Shown: positions 7,526 through 14,535, counted from the stretch's first letter. The stretch: DNA of 18,114 nt from Symbiodinium natans (GCA_905221605.1 CAJNDS010002758.1:64001-82114), one strand, 5' to 3'. Notes: generated by a model not told the origin, from the letters alone. Translations and numbers: made by a program.

Positions 7526-7603
7526 GTTTAAGGTTTAGGGTTTAGGGTTTAGGGTTTAGGGTTTAGGGCTTAGGGTTTAGGGTTTAGGGTTTAGGGTTGA
7601 GGG
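7526..7603 (+). repeat. Telomere-like TTTAGGG block
   Basis: About 11 heptamers, mostly exact, with one CTTAGGG and a TTGAGGG end. It directly abuts the right end of the candidate element. Confidence 0.9.
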
Positions 7604-7686
7604 AGGAAGGCTCAGCTCAGGGGGTTTAGGGACTAGGGATGGGAAAGCTTAGGGCTTAATGCATGTATGGAAACATGCACATCTAT

Positions 7687-7770
7687 AGGGTTTAGGGTTC
7701 AGGGTTTAGGGTTTAGGGTTTAGGGTTTTAGGGTTTAGGGTTTAGGGTTTAGGGTTTCGGGTTTAGGGTC
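7687..7770 (+). repeat. Telomere-like TTTAGGG block
   Basis: About 12 heptamers with a TTCAGGG, a TTTCGGG and one 8-bp TTTTAGGG variant. The flanking spacer at 7604-7686 is unique. Confidence 0.9.
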
Positions 7771-7879
7771 CTTGGCTGCACTTAGTCGGGTAGCTATAAA
7801 TTAAATTTTTCGCTGCCTTCTGAAACCCAATAACCCCAAACAGGCTAAGGATCTAAGGTTGCAGTAAAGGACCACAGAG
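7771..7879 (+). repeat. Duplicated spacer segment, copy 1
   Basis: CTTGGCTGCACTTAG, GGGTAGCTATAAA, GCTGCCTTCTGAA, CTAAGGATCTAAGGTT and GTAAAGGACCACAGAG occur here and, in the same order, at 13762-13872. The copies are clearly diverged. This is an old dispersed duplication of non-telomeric sequence 6 kb apart. Confidence 0.88.
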
Positions 7880-7997
7880 TCTCCCACTGAACCCCCCCAG
7901 CCCACCGGCTCTCCGCCCCACCCTCATCCGTAAACATCAAAGCCCGACCCTCAGCCCCAGACTCCCGAAACCTGGAATCCCATGAGCCTTAGACGCT

Positions 7998-8028
7998 TAA
8001 ACCCTAAACCCTAAACCCTAAACCCTAC
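7998..8028 (-). repeat. Telomere-like CCCTAAA block
   Basis: Four CCCTAAA heptamers. The orientation is opposite to the neighbouring blocks on either side. Confidence 0.9.
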
Positions 8029-8179
8029 AACCTTTAGAGTTTCAGCGCCCATCGCTGCGTCGGCCTCCATGTTCCTGTCCCGCCGAGGTTTGGACCTCAG
8101 CCGCGCCGCGAGGCTTTTGACGAGGCGTTGAGGCGTTGGTCGTTTCGGGCGTTTGGGGCTTTGGGTAGGCTTTCGGTTT

Positions 8180-8252
8180 TGGGGCTTGGGGTTTAGGGTT
8201 TAGGGCTTAGGGTGTAGGGCTTAGCGTTTAGGGTCTAGGAGGGTTTAGGGAA
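8180..8252 (+). repeat. Degenerate telomere-like block
   Basis: About nine heptamers of the (T/C)TTAGGG type with GTGTAGGG, TTAGCG and TCTAGG variants. The preceding spacer 8029-8179 is GC-rich and unique. Confidence 0.8.
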
Positions 8253-8336
8253 GTGCCCTGGAGCTACAACTGCGAGGTTCTGGCAAGCCACTCCTGGCTG
8301 ACTTATGTTGCAACTCGGGTTTAAGGTAAAAAGGTA

Positions 8337-8438
8337 TAGGGTTTAGGGTTTAGGGTTTAGGGTTTAGGGTTTAGGGTTTAGGGTTTAGGGTTTAGGGTTT
8401 AGGGTTTAGGGTTTAGGGTTTAGGGTTTAGTTTAGGGT
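8337..8438 (+). repeat. Longest perfect TTTAGGG run on the plus strand
   Basis: Twelve exact TTTAGGG copies at 8342-8425, then one copy lacking GG and a final exact copy. The lack of mutation suggests recent expansion. It is not a chromosome end because unique sequence resumes on the right. Confidence 0.95.
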
Positions 8439-8582
8439 CCCTGGTTCAATTCTAGCCGGGGGGAGGTTCATGGTGGTTAGGTTCCTGGGGAACCTTAAGT
8501 TGCGGAAGCTTGAGAGCCTTGGGAAGAATTGGGGAGTTGGGACTTCCGCCCCTTGAACCCCCCCTCCCCCCTTAAGGACTCC

Positions 8583-8620
8583 ATAACCCTAAACCCTAAA
8601 CCCTAAACCCTAAACCCTAA
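8583..8620 (-). repeat. Telomere-like CCCTAAA block
   Basis: Five nearly exact CCCTAAA heptamers, inverted relative to the block at 8337. The following spacer (8621-8760) holds a GGCGGTGGTGGGGGCGGCGG-type GC-rich run. Confidence 0.9.
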
Positions 8621-8761
8621 TTCAAGCTTCCTTTCTCTGAGCCTCCGGCTCCTCCACGGCTGTCTCAGGGGGCGGTGGTGGGGGCGGCGGCGGCGCATCC
8701 GAATCGAGCTCCATGGGTAATGAGGCACGGTCCCTAGCGATAAGCTAAGACGAACAAGCGC

Positions 8762-8788
8762 AAACCCTAAACCCTAAACCCTAAACCT
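8762..8788 (-). repeat. Short CCCTAAA block
   Basis: Three to four heptamers embedded between unique spacers. Confidence 0.85.
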
Positions 8789-9094
8789 CCACAAGGGCTA
8801 TGAGCTTGAGGGGTGAAATGTAAACCCCAAGCTGCGGTGCGCAATCGCAAGGAAAGGTCATGAGGTCATGAAACGGCTGAAGACGTTTGGCTTGACCGGA
8901 CAGGGAGTGAAGCAGACCTGCATTCAGAGCAATTTCTGCAGCGGGGACGCAGATACACAGGCAGCTATTCACTTCTAAAAACCACACCCCTTACACCTAA
9001 ACTTACCTCAACCCCCAAACCCTAGCCGCCAATATAGAGGCCAGGTAATGTGAATGGGCATTCTGGGCAACTCTTCCCAAAGGTGTGCGCGTGT
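8789..9094. other. Spacer without a recognisable gene
   Basis: Mixed-composition sequence. A 68-codon minus-strand frame (8781-8987) is the least repetitive open frame in this part, but I recognise no domain. It overlaps telomere-like repeat at its C-terminal end and I do not call it. A degenerate CCAAACCCTA lies at about 9015. Confidence 0.4.
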
Positions 9095-9095
9095 A

Positions 9096-9100
9096 GATAT

Positions 9101-9154
<54 letters not shown>

Positions 9155-9197
9155 GTATATATGTATATATGTATATATGTATATATGTATATGTGTC

Positions 9198-9229
<32 letters not shown>

Positions 9230-9233
9230 TATA
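9096..9233. repeat. (AT)n / (GTATAT)n microsatellite
   Basis: An alternating AT run grades into GTATATAT and then GTATAT words. Open frames of 70-136 codons in three phases read IYIYIY / YMYICIY from this tract and are not genes. Confidence 0.95.
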
Positions 9234-9571
9234 TGGATGATTCTAAGGCTAAGGCGCAAACCTGAACATGCTCCCACGCCAAGGCATCCCCATCCTCTCC
9301 CGAATCCGCACTGTGGAGCGTCAATCCCTTGCTGCTTCACAAGACACTCTTCAGGAATCCTCTTTTTTTGGGGGGGGTTGCGGGTGAGGGTTTTTTTAGG
9401 GTCCTGGGGCCCAAGTTCTACCCCTTCACCATGCCTGTTTTTTCATGCGCTCATGGCACCCTGACCCCTGCATGCCACCAAGCCCTTCAAGCCTCAAAGC
9501 TCCGGAAAAGGCTGAAACCCTCTGCAAACACCTCTATACCTCCATATCGTGGCCTAAACCCCTGCACACCA
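9234..9571. other. Spacer without a recognisable gene
   Basis: Unique, moderately C-rich sequence with a T7G8 run near 9363. Open frames here have no recognisable features and no supporting signals. Confidence 0.4.
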
Positions 9572-9776
9572 AACCCCTAGACCCTAAACCCTAAACCCCT
9601 AAACCGTAAACCGTAAACCCTAAACCCCTAATTCCCTGAACCCCTAAATCCTAAACCCCTAACCCCTAAACCCTACACCCCTTGAAACTCCTAAACCCTA
9701 CACCTCCTAAACCCTAAACCCTAAACCCTTAAACCCCAAAACCCTAAACCCTAACCCCTAAACCCTAAACCTCCTA
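9572..9776 (-). repeat. Degenerate CCCTAAA / CCCCTAAA block
   Basis: About 27 words mixing 7-bp CCCTAAA, 8-bp CCCCTAAA and point variants (CCGTAAA, CTCCTAAA, CCCTACA). It is much more decayed than the block at 8337. Confidence 0.88.
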
Positions 9777-9862
9777 AAGCCTTCAGTGCCACGGCCACTG
9801 GGGGGTGGGCTCGGCGAGCTTGGCGCGCGCGGCCAGGACCTCGTCAGACCTGAGGTGTGTTC

Positions 9863-9939
9863 AGGGTTTGGGGTTTAGGGTTTAGGGTTTAGGGTTTAGG
9901 GTTTAGGGTTTAGGTTTAGGGTTTAGGGTTTAGGGTTTG
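9863..9939 (+). repeat. Telomere-like TTTAGGG block
   Basis: About 11 heptamers: one TTTGGGG, then exact TTTAGGG, with a single missing G-run near 9912. Confidence 0.92.
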
Positions 9940-10040
9940 CTGCAGGGGGTCAAAAATTTGACGGTTTTGGGGCCTAGTGGGGATCGCCGTTCTTTGAAAG
10001 CCCTGGCCGCAGCTGCGGCAAGCTCTCCTGCTCCTCTCCA

Positions 10041-10076
10041 GTCCTACTACTCCTCCTATTCCTTCAACTGCTCCTC

Positions 10077-10112
<36 letters not shown>

Positions 10113-10165
10113 CGACCACCGGCACCAGCACCAGCAGCAGCAGCACCACCACCACCACCACGACC
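10041..10165. repeat. Mosaic of trinucleotide runs (TCC, TAC, GAC, CAC, CAG)
   Basis: Successive in-phase triplet runs: TAC about 5 times, GAC 4 times, TAC again, then CAC, CAG and CAC. They hold one triplet phase for about 100 bp. In the plus frame of 9937-10269 they would encode Tyr, Asp, Gln and His runs. Such homopolymeric amino-acid repeats are common in coccidian proteins. The frame starts inside telomere-like DNA and has no non-repetitive domain, so I annotate a repeat rather than a gene. Confidence 0.8.
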
Positions 10166-10320
10166 ACTGTGTATATACCAGTGTTTTGGGGCTGCCATGT
10201 GAATGGATGTTTTCACCCTCCCCACCCCCACGCAAGAAACAGAATAGCCTGGCGGAAATTTCACGATAAGAGCAACAAACTGGAGAAAAGCACGCAAATC
10301 TACTAAGATCGCGATGGGTG

Positions 10321-10435
10321 CTCCTCCTCCTCCTCCTCCTCCTCCTCCTCCTCCTCCTCCTCCTCCTCCTCCTCCTCCTCCTCCTCCTCCTCCTCCTCCT
10401 CCTCCTCCTCCTCCTCCTCCGCCTCCTCCTCCTCC
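10321..10435. repeat. (CTC)38 trinucleotide microsatellite
   Basis: Thirty-eight triplets, with one T-to-G change at 10421. Both strands and all phases stay open (poly-Pro, poly-Gly, poly-Arg), which explains frames of up to 153 codons here. One strand is pure purine, so triplex formation is possible. Confidence 0.97.
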
Positions 10436-10669
10436 TCTGCTGAATCCTACGATGGCAGCAGGAGGACAAGATTCAATAGTAGCAACAAAAATTGTTAAGC
10501 GGAACGAGAGCAATACATAGTGCATAATACATCATGCACAATGCACAACAAACTACTCTATGCTTCAGAACCCCCAGAACATGCAACCAATCATCATCCC
10601 TATACTGCCCTTGTAAGGAAGAGTTGTTCGTATTGCTTGCGAGGGTTCTTAAGCAACTAGTAGTAAGAA
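10436..10669. other. Spacer without a recognisable gene
   Basis: Unique AT-leaning sequence. It has a short cluster of TGCATAATACATCATGCACA-type words near 10518-10548. No gene or RNA is seen. Confidence 0.4.
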
Positions 10670-10670
10670 T

Positions 10671-10752
10671 AAACCCTAAACCCTAAACCCTAAACCCTAA
10701 ACAAACCCAGAAAAAAAGGTAAGGAAACCCCCTGGACTGCTGAGGCTCCCTG
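10671..10752 (-). repeat. CCCTAAA block plus duplicated spacer, copy 1
   Basis: Five CCCTAAA heptamers, then AAACAAACCCAGAAAAAA, GTAAGGA and CTGAGGCTCCCTGCTGA. The same order recurs at 10763-10838, giving a tandem duplication of telomere block plus unique sequence with a period of about 88 bp. Confidence 0.88.
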
Positions 10753-10762
10753 CTGAAGTAAG

Positions 10763-10838
10763 CCTAAACCCTAAACCCTAAAACCTAAACAAGCCCAGAA
10801 AAAACAAAAAAGTAAGGACCACTGAGGCTCCCTGCTGA
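10763..10838 (-). repeat. CCCTAAA block plus duplicated spacer, copy 2
   Basis: Three to four CCCTAAA heptamers, then AAACAAGCCCAGAAAAAA, GTAAGGA and CTGAGGCTCCCTGCTGA. It differs from copy 1 by a small deletion after GTAAGGA and an A-rich insertion. Confidence 0.88.
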
Positions 10839-10911
10839 TTCATCCTGCCACCTCAGGCTCTTCCTCCCCGTCGGGCCGTGGAGCTTTCGAGCCAGCCGCG
10901 CGCCGTGCGAG

Positions 10912-11062
10912 GGTTTAGGGTTTAGGGTTTAGGGCTTAGGGTTTAGGGCTTAGGGCTTAGGGTTTAGGGTTTGGGGTTTAGGGTTTGGGGTTTAGGGTTT
11001 AGGGTTTCGGGAGTTTAAGGTGTAGGGTTTAGGGCGTGGAGTTTGGAGTTTAGGGTTTGTGG
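10912..11062 (+). repeat. Telomere-like block with TTTAGGG, CTTAGGG and TTTGGGG words
   Basis: About 19 heptamers. The left half is TTTAGGG / CTTAGGG; the right half decays into GTGTAGGG, GGCGTGGAG and TTTGGAG. A G13 run follows at 11083-11095. Confidence 0.88.
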
Positions 11063-11154
11063 CGTTTTGTGGAGCTGAAGGTGGGGGGGGGGGGGAAGGA
11101 GGGCTCAACCAAAAGCCTCTAAACCCTGAACCCCCGAACCTCAAGATATCTTCC

Positions 11155-11196
11155 AGGGTTTAGGGTTTAGGGCTTAGGGTTTAGGGTTTAGGGTTT
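11155..11196 (+). repeat. Telomere-like TTTAGGG block
   Basis: Six heptamers with one CTTAGGG. It is immediately followed by the hairpin-bearing segment at 11203. Confidence 0.9.
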
Positions 11197-11202
11197 AATA
11201 AT

Positions 11203-11255
11203 GGGATCCCCTTATAATAAGGATCCCAATAAGGTACCCCTAATATCCCGAAACA
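11203..11255 (+). repeat. Duplicated palindromic segment, copy 1
   Basis: GGGATCCCCTTATAATAAGG followed by ATCCCAAT, AAGGTACCCCT and CCCGAAA. The GGATCC...CTTATAATAAG...GATCC part is a near-perfect palindrome with one bulged base. A diverged relative lies at 13508-13573. Confidence 0.7.
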
Positions 11256-11288
11256 TTTAGACTGCTTTGGGGCAGCTGAAGTCTTAGT

Positions 11289-11625
11289 GCTCCCTAACAC
11301 CCCTAAAACCCTAAAACCCTAAACCCCTAAAACCCCTGAAACCCTACAACCCTAAAACCCTAAACCCTAAAGCCCCAAAACCCTTAAACCCTACACCTTA
11401 AACCCTAAACCCTAAGCCCCCTAAATCCCCTAAACCCTAAAACCCCCAAAAGCCTAAAAGCCTAAAACCCTAAAACCCGAAAACCCTAAAACCCTAAAAC
11501 CCTAAAACCCTAAAACCCTAAAACCCTAAGACCCTAAAACCCTAAAACCCTAAAACCCTAAAACCCTAGAACCCTAAAACCCTAAACCCCTAAACCCTAA
11601 ACCCCTAAACCCTAAACCCTTTTTG
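11289..11625 (-). repeat. Large CCCTAAAA octamer block
   Basis: About 40 words. The core (about 11467-11590) is a regular 8-bp CCCTAAAA repeat, equal to TTTTAGGG on the other strand. The edges mix CCCTAAA, CCCCTAAA and point variants. The 8-bp period shows this block expanded from its own variant word rather than by telomerase copying of the heptamer. Confidence 0.93.
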
Positions 11626-11760
11626 GGGCACCTGCTGGAACGACGGGGCGGCGCGCCTTGCCGACAGACACGAGCCCTGGTGGCCGTGCTGCCAAGCAAT
11701 CACCTCACTGGGGTTCCCCATTGCCCTTCGGAATCGCCGAGTATCCGCGTTGCAAGCCCT
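11626..11760. other. GC-rich spacer
   Basis: Unique GC-rich sequence with GGGGCGGCGCGCC near 11645. No gene is seen. Confidence 0.4.
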
Positions 11761-11860
11761 CAAACCCTAAACCGCATCGTTTAGGGTTTAGGGTTTAGGG
11801 TTAGGGTTTAGGGTTTAGGGTTTAGGGTCTAGGGTCTAGGGTTTAGGTTTAGGGTTTGGG
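11761..11860 (+). repeat. Telomere-like block with an inverted start
   Basis: AAACCCTAAAC (11762-11772), a 6-nt spacer CGCATC and GTTTAGGGTTT (11779-11789) form a perfect 11-bp inverted repeat. About 11 TTTAGGG words follow, including two TCTAGGG and two short units. Confidence 0.9.
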
Positions 11861-11946
11861 AGTGTATCTGCTAAACACCACAAGTAGCCCTACAAAACCT
11901 CAAGCCTAAACCAAACGTGAAACCCCCCAAGCCGTAAGCCTGTAGT

Positions 11947-11990
11947 AAACCCTAAACCCTAAACCCTAAACCCTAAACCCTAAACCCAAG
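11947..11990 (-). repeat. Telomere-like CCCTAAA block
   Basis: Six exact CCCTAAA heptamers. The spacers on both sides are unique. Confidence 0.92.
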
Positions 11991-12089
11991 AGAAACGACA
12001 CCAGGGCATCCCTTTTGGCTAAATAATTCCGTTGCCGGTGGAAGCGTTGCCCAGAAAGTCCCGACCCGATGGAGCCGCTGCAGACTGCA

Positions 12090-12192
12090 GGTTTAGGGTC
12101 TAGGGTTTGGGGTTTAGGGTTTAGGGTTTAAGGTTTAGGGTTTAGGGTTTAGGGTTTAGGGGTTAGGGTTTAGGGTTGAGAGTTTCGGGTTT
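12090..12192 (+). repeat. Telomere-like TTTAGGG block
   Basis: About 14 words with TCTAGGG, TTTGGGG, TTTAAGG and GGTTAGGG variants. It follows a PstI-like CTGCAGACTGCAG palindrome at about 12077-12089. Confidence 0.88.
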
Positions 12193-12523
12193 ATTGCAGG
12201 GGCTTGCACTCCTGGAGCTAATGGGGCTGCACTTGTAGGGCTTCTGGGCTCTCGGGGTTAGGGTATCGGGGCTTCGAGGATCAAGGAGGGGGTTTACGAG
12301 AATAGGGGTGCCCTTTTTTTCGGGTTCCTATAAAAAGGATTGTACGATTCGCGGGGTATATTAAGGGTGTTTCTATTGCCCTTTTTGAGGACATGCCCAA
12401 ATAAAGGAGCCCCCACATGCAGTTGAATCTTGAAGGCAACAGCGATCCCGAACCCCTAAACCCCCTGAGTCCCCAAAACCCCAAACCCCAGAAGCCCAAA
12501 ACCGTCAAACTCCTGAACTCTAC
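12193..12523. other. Spacer without a recognisable gene
   Basis: Mixed sequence with scattered GGGGTTAGGG and CCCCAAACCCC words. A 75-codon minus-strand frame (12281-12508) begins in telomere-like sequence (GFWGLGFWGL) and then turns unique. I recognise no domain and do not call it. Confidence 0.4.
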
Positions 12524-12598
12524 CCTAAGCCCTAAACCCTGAACCCTAAACCCTAAACCCTAAAACCTAAACCCTAGACCCTAAACCCTAAACCCTAA
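12524..12598 (-). repeat. Telomere-like CCCTAAA block
   Basis: About 10 heptamers with CCCTGAA, AACCTAAA and CCCTAGA variants. Confidence 0.88.
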
Positions 12599-12718
12599 GG
12601 CCCAGGTCTTGGCACAATGCTTCCAGCAACCAACCTGACCCTGGCCTTCAGCCAGGGGCACTACGCATCTCAGGCGGCGACCGCCGCCTAAGGCAACCCT
12701 GGGGCTCAAGTTGGGGTT

Positions 12719-12783
12719 CTAGGGGTTTAGGGTTTAGGGTTTAGGGTTTAGGGTTTGGGGTTTGGGGTTTGGGGTTTAGGGTA
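12719..12783 (+). repeat. Telomere-like block ending in TTTGGGG words
   Basis: Four TTTAGGG, four TTTGGGG and one TTTAGGG before grading into the GGGTTTATA tract. Confidence 0.88.
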
Positions 12784-13225
12784 GTGTTTTATAGGGTGTT
12801 TCTGTAGGGTTTATGGTGCTTATAGTGCTTATGGGGTGTTTCGCTAGGGTTTATAGTGGTTGTAGTGTATTTATAGGGTGTTTCTGTAGGGTTTATGGCG
12901 CTTAGAGTGTTTATATATAGTGTCTATGGGGTGTTTCTATGGGGTTTTTCATGGGGCTTATAGGGTATTATAGGGTACTACAGGGTTTGTAGGGCTCAGA
13001 AGGCTTATGGGGTTTATAGGGTTTATAGGGATTTAGGGCTTGGAGGGTTTATGGGGTTTCTAGGATTTCCAGGGTTTATAGGGTTTAAGGGGTTTAGAGG
13101 GTTTGTTGGGTTTCAAGGGTTTATTGGGCTTAGAGGGTGTATAGGGTTTGTAGGGTTTATGTAGGGTTTATAGGGTTTGTAGGGTTGGCAGTATGGGGTT
13201 TATAGGGTTTATGGGGCTTTTGGGG
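12784..13225 (+). repeat. Degenerate GGGTTTATA / GGGTTTATG tract
   Basis: About 440 bp of words such as GGGTTTATA, GGGTTTATG, GGGTTTGTA and GGGTGTTTCT. A 26-bp word starting ATAGGGTGTTTCTGTAGGGT recurs at 12791 and 12873 (period 82). The tract looks like a telomere-like array extended by insertion of AT(A/G) and then heavily mutated. No gene is seen. Confidence 0.75.
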
Positions 13226-13326
13226 CTTTTAGGGCTGGTTTTCATCAGAGGCCTGGGGCTGAGGGCCTCAGAAACCCCAAGACCTGGCCCACCTGTGAGC
13301 GTGTCCTTATCAAAAATTACCTGGGG

Positions 13327-13452
13327 TTTAGGGTTTAGGGTTTAGGGTCTAGGGTTTAGGGTTTAGGGTTTAGGGTTTAGGGTTTAGGGTTCAGGGTTTA
13401 GGGTTTAGGGTTTAGGGTTTAGGGTTTAGGGTTTAGGGTTTAGGGTTTAGGG
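13327..13452 (+). repeat. Eighteen in-register TTTAGGG units
   Basis: Exactly 126 bp of heptamers without any indel. Only two substitutions occur, TCTAGGG at 13348 and TTCAGGG at 13390. Confidence 0.95.
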
Positions 13453-13761
13453 CCCCTTCAGAAATATACTCGGGGGGTTTGCGAAAACAGGGGAACCCTA
13501 ACCCCAGCTAGTAGGATTCCCTTGTAAGAAGGACCCCAATCAAGTACCCCCCCCCCACCCCCAAATTTCGGAAACCCCCATAGAAACAGATTCTGCTATG
13601 GGCGAAGAGAACTTTTTAGGGGTGAGGGCCTATAGAACCAAAACAATCTGCTCCAGATCAACCCCAGTTCACCTTGAGCCCGAGCTATAGACATCTCCCC
13701 CCCTCTGGCGCGCGTCCCCTCCGGGGAAGCTCTAAAGGTGATCTCGAGCGTCGCATGACTT
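13453..13761. other. Spacer without a recognisable gene
   Basis: Unique sequence that includes the diverged copy of the 11203 segment (13508-13573), two C-rich runs near 13547, and a CTCTGGCGCGCGTCCCCTCC stretch. No gene or RNA is seen. Confidence 0.4.
13508..13573 (+). repeat. Duplicated palindromic segment, copy 2
   Basis: AGGATTCCCTTGTAAGAAGG, ACCCCAATCAAGTACCCCC and TTTCGGAAA align in order with 11203-11255. The C-run after GTA has expanded from four to ten. Confidence 0.65.
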
Positions 13762-13872
13762 CTTGGCTGCACTTAGCAGGGTAGCTATAAAGTAAATGTT
13801 TAGCTGCCTTCTGAAGAAACCGAATGAACCCAAAAACCTAAGGATCTAAGGTTACGGTAAAGGACCACAGAG
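13762..13872 (+). repeat. Duplicated spacer segment, copy 2
   Basis: Matches 7771-7879 block by block (CTTGGCTGCACTTAG to GTAAAGGACCACAGAG), with an extra GAA in the middle and a lost CAGG. It is not flanked by telomere-like sequence on the left, whereas copy 1 is. So the duplicated unit did not include the array. Confidence 0.88.
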
Positions 13873-13907
13873 GCTTGTAGAACTAATGGAGCATGCCGTT
13901 AGGATGG

Positions 13908-14045
13908 CTTAGGGTTTGGGTTTTGGGGTTTCGGGTTTGGGGTTTAGGGTTTAGGGGTTTAGGGGTTTAGGGGTTTAGGGGTTTAGAGGTTTAGGGGTTT
14001 AGGGGTTTAGAGGTTTAGGGGTTTAGGGGTTTAGGGTTTTGGGGT
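13908..14045 (+). repeat. TTTAGGGG octamer block
   Basis: Starts with mixed TTTGGGT, TTTCGGG and TTTGGGG words. It becomes a regular 8-bp TTTAGGGG repeat of about 11 units, two of them TTTAGAGG spaced about 32 bp apart, which points to a four-unit duplication. Confidence 0.92.
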
Positions 14046-14152
14046 TGACTTTCGACTGCACCTGTCTGTAAGTCATGTGGTGTGCGGCCGTGCGGCCGCA
14101 CGCGGGCCACAGCCCAAGGAACTAAACACTGCAAACCAACTGACGCAATACC

Positions 14153-14215
14153 CGTAAACCCCTAAACCCCTAAACCCCTAAAACCCTAAAACCCTAAACC
14201 CCTAAACCCCTGAAC
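14153..14215 (-). repeat. CCCCTAAA / CCCTAAAA octamer block
   Basis: About seven 8-bp words, three CCCCTAAA then CCCTAAAA then CCCCTAAA. Inverted with respect to the TTTAGGGG block 110 bp to the left, it could pair with it as a long imperfect stem. Confidence 0.88.
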
Positions 14216-14331
14216 GCCTACCCCAACACGCACGTCCCCACCCTGCATCGAAATCACCCTACCAAAAAAACTGGAGCATGCCCCACGCTGCGGGAATGTG
14301 GAGAAGCTTCCCTCCAACTCCTGCACCCCAG

Positions 14332-14388
14332 AACCCCTAAACCCTATACCCCAAAACCCCTTAAATCCCAAACCACTAAACCCACGAT
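14332..14388 (-). repeat. Degenerate CCCCTAAA / CCCAAAA words
   Basis: About seven heavily mutated telomere-like words. The spacer to the left (14216-14331) is unique. Confidence 0.6.
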
Positions 14389-14535
14389 CCCCGCCAAGAT
14401 CCCAGCAGCAGAGGTGACCTCCAGGTATCTTGCGAAAAATGCCGGCTTCTCAATACGCAAAGCTGTCGAAACACAACTGAGGACAAGGTAGATTGGCTAA
14501 CGAAGTGCAAGGTGCCGAGTGTGATCCTCTTGAAA

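Larger units (their letters stand above)
5577..7528. mobile_element. Candidate non-autonomous DNA element with terminal inverted repeats
   Basis: Both ends carry the same sequence in opposite orientation. The left end (5589-5634) is C(AT)9-GGTA-C12-AGTGACCTACC. The reverse complement of the right end (7473-7518) is C(AT)9-GCTA-C12-AGCGACCTACC. The AT and C tracts have identical lengths, there are only two mismatches in 46 bp, and CTCTT lies just outside and TTTTT just inside both ends. AGGTT (AGAGGTT if extended) flanks both sides at 5577-5581 and 7524-7528 and could be a target-site duplication. The interior has no long open frame, so no transposase is encoded; movement would need help from elsewhere. 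Base composition differs from both neighbours. Alternatives are a structural rearrangement or an anonymous segmental duplication boundary. No named transposon family is claimed. Confidence 0.6.

Noticed and set aside
8337-8438. A true chromosome end
   Set aside because: Unique sequence continues for 9.7 kb to the right, no terminal array is open to either window edge, and many other blocks are of similar length.
8438-8466. T-arm-like GGTTCAATTC
   Set aside because: The flanking bases do not form a 5-bp stem and no other tRNA arms precede it.
8781-8987. 68-codon minus-strand frame with non-repetitive composition
   Set aside because: Most protein-like of the short frames, but no recognisable motif. 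Its C-terminal end lies in CCCTAAA repeat and there is no supporting signal.
9022-9464. Ile/Tyr-rich frames of 71-136 codons
   Set aside because: Products of the (AT)n / (GTATAT)n microsatellite.
10064-10525. Frames of 68-153 codons encoding poly-Gly, poly-Arg or poly-Pro
   Set aside because: Products of the (CTC)38 microsatellite read in different phases.
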